A stretch of 64,000 bases of DNA, from positions 31,086-95,085 of the forward strand of contig NZ_JAUSTY010000017.1 of assembly GCF_030813115.1 (NCBI RefSeq). The letters run 5' to 3'. The position numbers and the translations under genes were made by a program. Source of the DNA: Bacillus horti (lineage in GTDB: Bacteria > Bacillota > Bacilli > Caldalkalibacillales > JCM-10596). This document shows, piece by piece, positions 57,837 through 64,000 of the stretch (positions are counted from its first letter, which is position 1; the number at the start of each line of letters is the position of its first letter). Below the pieces are notes generated by a model. It had not been told where the DNA came from, made no database searches, and worked only from the letters and a program-made list of their open reading frames with translations.

Positions 57837-58066
57837 TGAAATGGGGTAGGAGAATCAGGGCATACCGCAAGCTTAAAGGGTATACACAGGAACAGCTTGC
57901 CCTTAAGCTTCATGTCTCTGTATCCGTTATTGGGGGAATCGAACGAGGAAGGAAGCTTCCCTCCCAGCAATTATTGGAAGATATCGCCCGTGTCCTACGT
58001 GTTAAGATAGAAGAATTAAAAGGAGAAATAGAAGGAGTGAACCAGCATGGCCACAAGAAAGCTTAA
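57821..58066 (+). CDS. yazB: XRE-family helix-turn-helix protein YazB
   Basis: An 81-residue protein consisting of one Cro/C1 HTH domain (about residues 8-65: RIRAYRKLKGYTQEQLALKL, HVSVSVIGGIERGRKLPS). It is a small conserved member of the Bacillales folate operon, with no known target. It overlaps folK by 16 nt and dusB by 20 nt. It may be autoregulatory, but no operator is evident. It is slightly longer than in B. subtilis. Confidence 0.9.
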   Translation: MEDQLVKWGRRIRAYRKLKGYTQEQLALKLHVSVSVIGGIERGRKLPSQQLLEDIARVLRVKIEELKGEIEGVNQHGHKKA

Positions 58067-59054
58067 AATAGGAAACATCGAAATGAAAAACCAAGTGGTT
58101 TTGGCTCCTATGGCTGGAGTATGTAACCCAGCGTTTCGTTTGATTGCCAAGGAGTTTGGAGCTGGCCTAGTTTGTGCTGAAATGGTAAGTGATAAAGCCA
58201 TTTTGCACGGTAATGAAAGAACGAAGAAAATGCTGTTTGTTGATGAGCGAGAAAAGCCGTTATCCCTGCAAATTTTTGGTGGTGACAAGCAGTCCTTAGT
58301 TGAGGCCGCTAAGGTTGTTGATCAACAAACAAATGCAGATATTATTGATATTAATATGGGCTGTCCTGTACCGAAAATCACAAAATGTGATGCAGGAGCA
58401 CGCTGGCTGCTTGAGCCTAAAAAGATTTACGAAATGGTATCTAGTGTTGTGGATGCCGTTCAAAAGCCAGTCACGGTCAAAATGAGAATTGGCTGGGATG
58501 ACGAGCATGTATTTGCCGTTGAAAATGCCCAGATGGTTGAAAAAGCAGGAGGGCAAGCGGTAGCCGTTCATGGTCGTACACGTGTTCAAATGTACGAAGG
58601 TCATGCGAACTGGGATATCATTCGTCAGGTGAAGGAGAATGTCTCCATTCCAGTTATCGGAAATGGGGATGTGAATTCTCCAGAAGCAGCTCAGAGAATG
58701 ATTCAGGAGACGGGCGTAGACGGTGTGATGATCGGTCGTGCAGCGTTAGGGAATCCATGGATGCTGTACCGAACCATTCAGTATTTAGAGGAAGGTGTGC
58801 TTCATCAAGACCCTACAGCTAGAGAAAAAATTGAGGTTTGTGCCTTACACCTAGACCGTTTAATTGCCATTAAAGGTGAAAAAATTGCTGTACAGGAAAT
58901 GAGGAAGCATGCTGCCTGGTATCTAAAGGGCTTGCGTGGTGCGGCTCCTGTGCGTGAAAAAATTAACTATGTGACGACTAGAGAAGGTATGGTTGACTTA
59001 TTAACTGGATTTGTGGATCAGTTAGAGGAAAAAGAAGAGGCCGTTCTTTCCTAA
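58047..59054 (+). CDS. dusB: tRNA-dihydrouridine synthase DusB
   Basis: A 335-residue FMN enzyme reducing uridines in tRNA (and, as reported in B. subtilis, rRNA). VLAPMAGVCNPAFRLIAKEF, DINMGCPVPKI with the catalytic Cys, VKMRIGWDD, VHGRTRVQMYEG, VIGNGDV and MIGRAALGNPW are all visible. GAAGGAGTG precedes the ATG, which lies inside yazB. It is the last gene of the folate operon before a terminator. Confidence 0.96.
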   Translation: MATRKLKIGNIEMKNQVVLAPMAGVCNPAFRLIAKEFGAGLVCAEMVSDKAILHGNERTKKMLFVDEREKPLSLQIFGGDKQSLVEAAKVVDQQTNADIIDINMGCPVPKITKCDAGARWLLEPKKIYEMVSSVVDAVQKPVTVKMRIGWDDEHVFAVENAQMVEKAGGQAVAVHGRTRVQMYEGHANWDIIRQVKENVSIPVIGNGDVNSPEAAQRMIQETGVDGVMIGRAALGNPWMLYRTIQYLEEGVLHQDPTAREKIEVCALHLDRLIAIKGEKIAVQEMRKHAAWYLKGLRGAAPVREKINYVTTREGMVDLLTGFVDQLEEKEEAVLS

Positions 59055-59202
59055 GAGATGGCTTGATAGAGATTTATTGCTGAAGGAAATACACGAAAAA
59101 TCAACGAAGGCATAAGATATTAAGCAGAAGTGACAGTTACTATTTCCTAAATAATTTGCCTTACGTTTACCATAGCTCGATGTTGGGAATGAAGAACTAC
59201 AG

Positions 59203-59234
59203 GGAATCGGATACTATCCGATTCCTTGTGTTTG
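59203..59234 (+). terminator. Terminator after dusB
   Basis: Perfect 10-bp stem GGAATCGGAT / ATCCGATTCC with an ACT loop, then TTGTGTTTG. It lies 149 nt past the dusB stop. Confidence 0.8.
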
Positions 59235-59281
59235 ATTCGTAGCTCAAAAGTCTTAGTAGAAAAACAAGAAAAGGAAGATCA

Positions 59282-59310
59282 TTGACAGAGTTATTTTTTT
59301 TCAATATAAT
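59282..59310 (+). promoter_or_regulatory. Consensus sigma-A promoter of greA
   Basis: TTGACA, 17-nt T-rich spacer, TATAAT: perfect hexamers and perfect spacing. Confidence 0.88.
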
Positions 59311-59316
59311 ACCTCT

Positions 59317-59506
59317 CAAGATTTCATATGAGATGCTTGTAAGATCTAAGAGTGCGGTTGTGCTAGATATTCTACGAAGAGTCTGCCTCTCCTATAAGCC
59401 TCATAGTACGAATCATTCACATCTTATGAGCTGAGGGTAACGTATAAATCAATCAGCGATCACATATAATCAAAGGAAATTAATAACGTATGGGGGAGTA
59501 AAGCGA
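59317..59506 (+). other. Long untranslated leader of greA
   Basis: The predicted start site near 59317 gives a leader of about 190 nt before the greA ribosome site GGGGGAG. I see no coding frame, T-box or recognisable riboswitch. CTCATAG (about 59402) can pair with CTTATGAG (about 59423). Confidence 0.5.
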
Positions 59507-59986
59507 ATGACAGAAAAAGAAGTAATTCTTACTCCGGAAGGATTAAGAAAATTAGAGGATGAGCTAGATCATCTTAAATCAGTAAAAAGAAAAGAAGTAG
59601 CTGAACGCATTAAAGCGGCGATAAGCTATGGAGATATTAGTGAAAACTCAGAATATGACGACGCCAAAAATGAACAGGCTTTCATTGAAGGGCGAGTGAT
59701 TACTTTAGAGAAAATGCTTCGCAACGCTCGAATCATTCAAGAGCATGAGGTGAACACAGAGGTTGTGAGTATTGGGGCAACCGTTATCCTTAAGGATGTT
59801 GAATTTAATGAAGAGGTTGAGTTTACGATTGTAGGCTCTGCAGAATCTAACCCAACTGAAAATAAAATTTCAAATGAATCACCAGTGGGGCAGGCTCTTT
59901 TAGGTAAAACAAAAGGGACAGTGGTAGAGGCTAACGTTCCAGCGGGTATGATTCAGTATGAAATTCTAGATATTATAAAGAAATAA
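59507..59986 (+). CDS. greA: Transcription elongation factor GreA
   Basis: A 159-residue factor. The N-terminal coiled coil (about 10-78, [20 protein letters not shown]) carries the tip acidic residues in [16 protein letters not shown]. The C-terminal FKBP-like domain follows (about 85-158, [20 protein letters not shown]). It enters the RNA polymerase secondary channel and stimulates transcript cleavage. The ATG follows ATGGGGGAG. It is monocistronic with its own strong promoter. Confidence 0.97.
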   Translation: MTEKEVILTPEGLRKLEDELDHLKSVKRKEVAERIKAAISYGDISENSEYDDAKNEQAFIEGRVITLEKMLRNARIIQEHEVNTEVVSIGATVILKDVEFNEEVEFTIVGSAESNPTENKISNESPVGQALLGKTKGTVVEANVPAGMIQYEILDIIKK

Positions 59987-60097
59987 TTATTTAGAACCAT
60001 TCTAGAAAATAAGAAGATTTATGTGAAAATCTAGACAAAAAATAAAGAAGCATCTAGATGGCAATCTTAAAAAAGAATCGAGCATAGCTGTAATCAT

Positions 60098-60128
60098 GAC
60101 CTGCAAGAAACACTGTGCAGGTCTTTTC
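60098..60128 (+). terminator. Terminator after greA
   Basis: Perfect stem GACCTGCA / TGCAGGTC, loop AGAAACACTG, then TTTTCTC. The rest of the 282-nt gap shows no gene. Confidence 0.8.
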
Positions 60129-60226
60129 TCACTAGTAGAAAACCATTAGATCTAGCGTTAGACTAAGCCTTTCTATTGATGGCTGATTATCTAATAGGCT
60201 TTAGCTAAGCGGATGTGGTATAGTAA

Positions 60227-61774
<1,548 letters not shown>

Positions 61775-61947
61775 AGGTTAGGTAATTGACTAAGGTTAAG
61801 TTGCTAAGATCAAATCCCCATTATTTTGGGCTAAATTTTTCAGGTTAAAAATTTGTCTTAGTAGGAAATGTGTAATCAAGGGTTTCTTTGGTTATGAGTT
61901 CCCTCTAGTTTAACGAAGCGTATTGGTGTATACTACTTATAATAAAA

Positions 61948-62179
61948 ATGACGCATCCACTAGATGCGTAATGAATATCTACAACTGTGCCGATGAAAAG
62001 CATCCAACTTGGAGGCGTTCATGATCGGAGCCACTATTTCTTCTGTGCTCTCTAAATGAACCGGGATTTGCCCGTTATAGCAAAAGCCAAAGAGGGTTCT
62101 CTCTGTTTTACGGAGGAACCAAGTTGGGTGGCACCGCGAGCATAACGCCTCTCGTCCCAAACGGATGAGGGCGTTTTTT
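61948..62179 (+). promoter_or_regulatory. T-box leader (tRNA-Ser) upstream of serS
   Basis: The T-box core TTGGGTGGCACCGCG is at 62124-62138; TGGC would pair with the GCCA end of tRNA-Ser. The terminator AACGCC..GGCGTT (62144-62174) with a T run is typical, and a stem III-like CCGGG/CCCG precedes it. A short stem I is suggested by ATGACGCATCC (61948-61958) with GGAGGCGTTCAT (62011-62022). Ser codons AGC (61999-62001) and TCC (62003-62005) are both specifier candidates. The 447-nt gap after lysS holds nothing else but a possible -10, TATAAT at 61938-61943. Confidence 0.88.
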
Positions 62180-62221
62180 GTATTTTTTCACTAATTCTAA
62201 AGAAGAAAGGGTGCAACTCGC

Positions 62222-63499
62222 ATGCTAGATATTCAATTTATTCGCCAGCATGAACAGGAACTGCAGGAGGCCGCTAAGCTAAAAGGAATAAACATTTCCA
62301 TTGCGAAGCTGCTGGAAAAGGATCAGCAAAGACGTCATTTTCTACAGCAAGCAGATGCTTTAAGGGCTAAGCGAAATGAAAAAGCTCAGAGGATTACAAC
62401 TCTGCTAAGCAATGGACAGCAAGGGGAAGCGGAGCAGCTTAAACGAGAGGTTCGATTACTGAATCAACAGATTAAACAGGATGATAGCAAAAGACGTGAT
62501 TTGGAGTCTGAATATCACCAGCTCATGCTCCAGGTTCCCAACATGATGTCTCCAGACACACCTAAGGGAGAATCAGATCAAGATAATGTAGAGCTTAGAA
62601 AGGTTGGAATTGTTCCATCTTTCTCTTACGTACCAAAGGACCATATGACGTTAGGAGAAAATCTTGGGCTAATTGATGTCCCTAGAGGAGTGAAGGTAGC
62701 AGGGAGCCGTAGCTTTTTCCTGAAGGGATTTGGGTTTCACCTTCAAAGAGCGGTGCAGCAGATTGCGATAGATGTTTTGATGAAAAAAGGTTTTACCTTT
62801 TTAGATGTGCCTACAATAGTGAATGAGGAGAGTCTCTACCATACTGGCTTTTTTCCTGATGGCAGGGAGCAAACCTATTCTATAGAGAAGGAAGAAAAGC
62901 ATTTAATCGGTACAGCAGAGATCCCTCTTGTTTCTTACTACAGCGGAGAAATTATTGATGTCGCACAGCCTATACAATTAGCTGCTGTGTCTAATTGCTA
63001 CAGGAAAGAAGCAGGATCAGCCGGAAGAGATGTGCATGGGCTTTACCGTGTCCATCAATTTACAAAGGTTGAGCAGGTTATTCTATGTGAAGCAGATGTC
63101 GAAACATCTAATCGATTGCATGAGGAGCTAACGTCAAATGCGGAGGAAATTCTGCAGTTATTAGAGCTTCCATACCGTGTAGTAGCTGTTTGTTCAGGAG
63201 ATATGGGACAGAAGAACTATAAGCAATATGATATTGAAACGTGGATGCCGAGTAGGCAAGCTTATGGAGAAACCCATTCTTCATCTAATGTGTTAGATTT
63301 CCAAGCTAGACGATCAAACCTGCGTTATAAAGATAAAAATGGAGAAGTCAAATATTGCTTCACTTTAAATAATACAGGGATATCGTCTCCAAGAATTTTG
63401 ATCCCTTTGCTAGAAAACCATCAGCAAGAGGATGGATCTATTTATATACCAAAGGCATTGAGAAGGTATATGAATGATATGGAATTCCTACTTCCATAG
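62222..63499 (+). CDS. serS: Seryl-tRNA synthetase
   Basis: A 425-residue class IIa synthetase. The N-terminal antiparallel coiled-coil arm (about 30-100) binds the long variable arm of tRNA-Ser. The catalytic domain has TAEIPLVSYYSGEI, motif 2 SNCYRKEAGSAGRDVHGLYR and a C-terminal motif 3 with NNTGISSPRILIPLLENHQ. AAGAAAGGGTG precedes the ATG. Gene position after lysS and next to an rRNA operon differs from B. subtilis. Expression is T-box-controlled. Confidence 0.96.
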   Translation: MLDIQFIRQHEQELQEAAKLKGINISIAKLLEKDQQRRHFLQQADALRAKRNEKAQRITTLLSNGQQGEAEQLKREVRLLNQQIKQDDSKRRDLESEYHQLMLQVPNMMSPDTPKGESDQDNVELRKVGIVPSFSYVPKDHMTLGENLGLIDVPRGVKVAGSRSFFLKGFGFHLQRAVQQIAIDVLMKKGFTFLDVPTIVNEESLYHTGFFPDGREQTYSIEKEEKHLIGTAEIPLVSYYSGEIIDVAQPIQLAAVSNCYRKEAGSAGRDVHGLYRVHQFTKVEQVILCEADVETSNRLHEELTSNAEEILQLLELPYRVVAVCSGDMGQKNYKQYDIETWMPSRQAYGETHSSSNVLDFQARRSNLRYKDKNGEVKYCFTLNNTGISSPRILIPLLENHQQEDGSIYIPKALRRYMNDMEFLLP

Positions 63500-63638
63500 T
63501 AGTGTCTTTTTATGCATGGTGATTTTAAATAAATGTCATTTTATAGCAGGGAGCCCTTCTTCAAGGAAAGAGTAGCTCACTAAAAAGCAAAGCATAATTC
63601 TTTAATTGAAGTACCTATAACATGATAATCCTTTATTC

Positions 63639-63673
63639 CTAGGCTAAAAGTTCTGCTTGAGCTCTTAGCCTAG
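63639..63673 (+). terminator. Hairpin between serS and the rRNA promoter
   Basis: CTAGGCTAAAAG pairs with CTCTTAGCCTAG (one mismatch) around TTCTGCTTGAG. The T tract is poor (AATATTATTTG), but the position suits serS termination. Confidence 0.5.
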
Positions 63674-63705
63674 AATATTATTTGTGTCTTTTAAAAAAAA
63701 AGGTG

Positions 63706-63734
63706 TTGCATAATATTTTTAGCTGTGATATATT
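63706..63734 (+). promoter_or_regulatory. rRNA operon promoter
   Basis: TTGCAT, 17-nt spacer, TATATT, preceded by an A9-10 tract (UP-like) at 63693-63701. This is typical of rRNA P promoters in Bacillales. Confidence 0.75.
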
Positions 63735-63740
63735 ATTACT

Positions 63741-64000
63741 TGCCGCCACGATAGGCGACAAAATGAGTGAATAAATGAGAGTTTGATTCCATGAAAAAAT
63801 GGATCGTCGACTAAAGACATCATGTCCTGTGATAACGTCGACACTAGCACATCCATGTGCTTTAGAACCTTGAAAACTGAACAAAGAATAGCCAAGCGTA
63901 AAAATAATCTGTTGCTTGCCTTCCTTTCGAGGAAACAAGGAACGGGTCCAATTCTTTTGAATGAACAACGTAATGAGAGCTTATTTCAAGCTATTTCATA
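63741..64000 (+). other. 5' leader of an rRNA operon (16S gene beyond the window)
   Basis: The leader follows the promoter and contains GCCGCCACGATAGGC (short hairpin) near 63742-63756. A boxA/anti-termination-like CTTTAGAACCTTGAAAACTG lies at about 63861-63880, as commonly found before 16S genes and in rRNA spacers of Bacillales. No mature 16S 5' end is reached by position 64000. No protein gene is credible here. Confidence 0.7.

Noticed and set aside
63775..63795. GAGAGTTTGATTCCATG resembles the 16S rRNA 5' motif AGAGTTTGATCCTGG
   Set aside because: The match breaks after TTTGATTC and the following sequence is not 16S. The leader still contains its boxA-like element further on, so the true gene starts after the window.
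63678..63968. 96-codon minus-strand open frame in the rRNA leader
   Set aside because: It overlaps the rRNA promoter and leader and has no ribosome site or family resemblance.

Overview
The window is a 64 kb stretch of chromosome from an endospore-forming Firmicute of the order Bacillales. Gene order follows the origin-proximal region of Bacillus subtilis (holB-ricT-yabA-yabB-yazA-rsmI-abrB-metS through lysS) almost gene for gene. Every gene except abrB lies on the + strand, co-directional with replication. Several differences point to a lineage outside B. subtilis proper, perhaps nearer Brevibacillus or Paenibacillus (inference from memory of those gene orders): an HU gene between mazG and rqcP, nadB-nadC between ftsH and coaX, a PrsA-like lipoprotein after mfd, serS after lysS, and an Prs N-terminus unlike that of B. 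subtilis. The species cannot be named from this sequence.

Layout. 1-4.3 kb: end of holB, ricT, yabA (initiation control), three RNA-modification or nuclease-fold genes, and divergent abrB with Spo0A boxes. 4.5-10.6 kb: T-box-controlled metS, tatD-type yabD, the cell-wall protein yabE, rnmV and ksgA. 10.7-19.2 kb: a DUF2200 gene, sporulation and housekeeping genes (yabG, veg, sspF, ispE, purR, ridA, spoVG, glmU, prs, ctc). 19.4-31.6 kb: pth, fin, mfd, a PrsA-like foldase, spoVT, a SpoVB-family flippase, a short mazG, hup, rqcP, yabP, yabQ, divIC, yabR. 32-41.6 kb: spoIIE, yabS, yabT, a two-gene ThrE/YjjPB-type exporter, tilS, hprT, ftsH. 41.7-48.2 kb: nadB, nadC, coaX, hslO, a membrane-anchored parvulin and cysK. 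48.4-52.7 kb: an accessory module of a CitA/DcuS-type sensor kinase, its response regulator and a DASS carboxylate transporter with a near-perfect cre site. 52.9-59.1 kb: the folate operon pabB-pabA-pabC-folP-folB-folK-yazB-dusB. 59.3-63.5 kb: greA, lysS and T-box-controlled serS. 63.6-64 kb: promoter and leader of an rRNA operon whose 16S gene would start beyond the window.

Regulation is unusually legible. Good candidates can be read by eye for sigma-A promoters (metS, yabE, veg x2, yabR, ftsH, cysK, greA, rRNA), a Spo0A-type 22-nt-spacer promoter for spoIIE, and promoters of sigma-H (spoVG), sigma-B (ctc) and sigma-K (yabG) type. There are also 0A boxes at abrB, two T-box leaders and a CcpA site.

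No clearly undescribed multi-gene system was found: this is mostly conserved core. The points most worth a second look are a YabN/MazG protein missing its usual C-terminal MazG module directly upstream of hup, a twice-repeated ~50-bp palindrome whose arms co-vary, a compact serS T-box leader with a perfect 9-nt long-range complement, 9-residue GSxRR tandem repeats in YabR, and the inserted exporter and DUF2200 genes.
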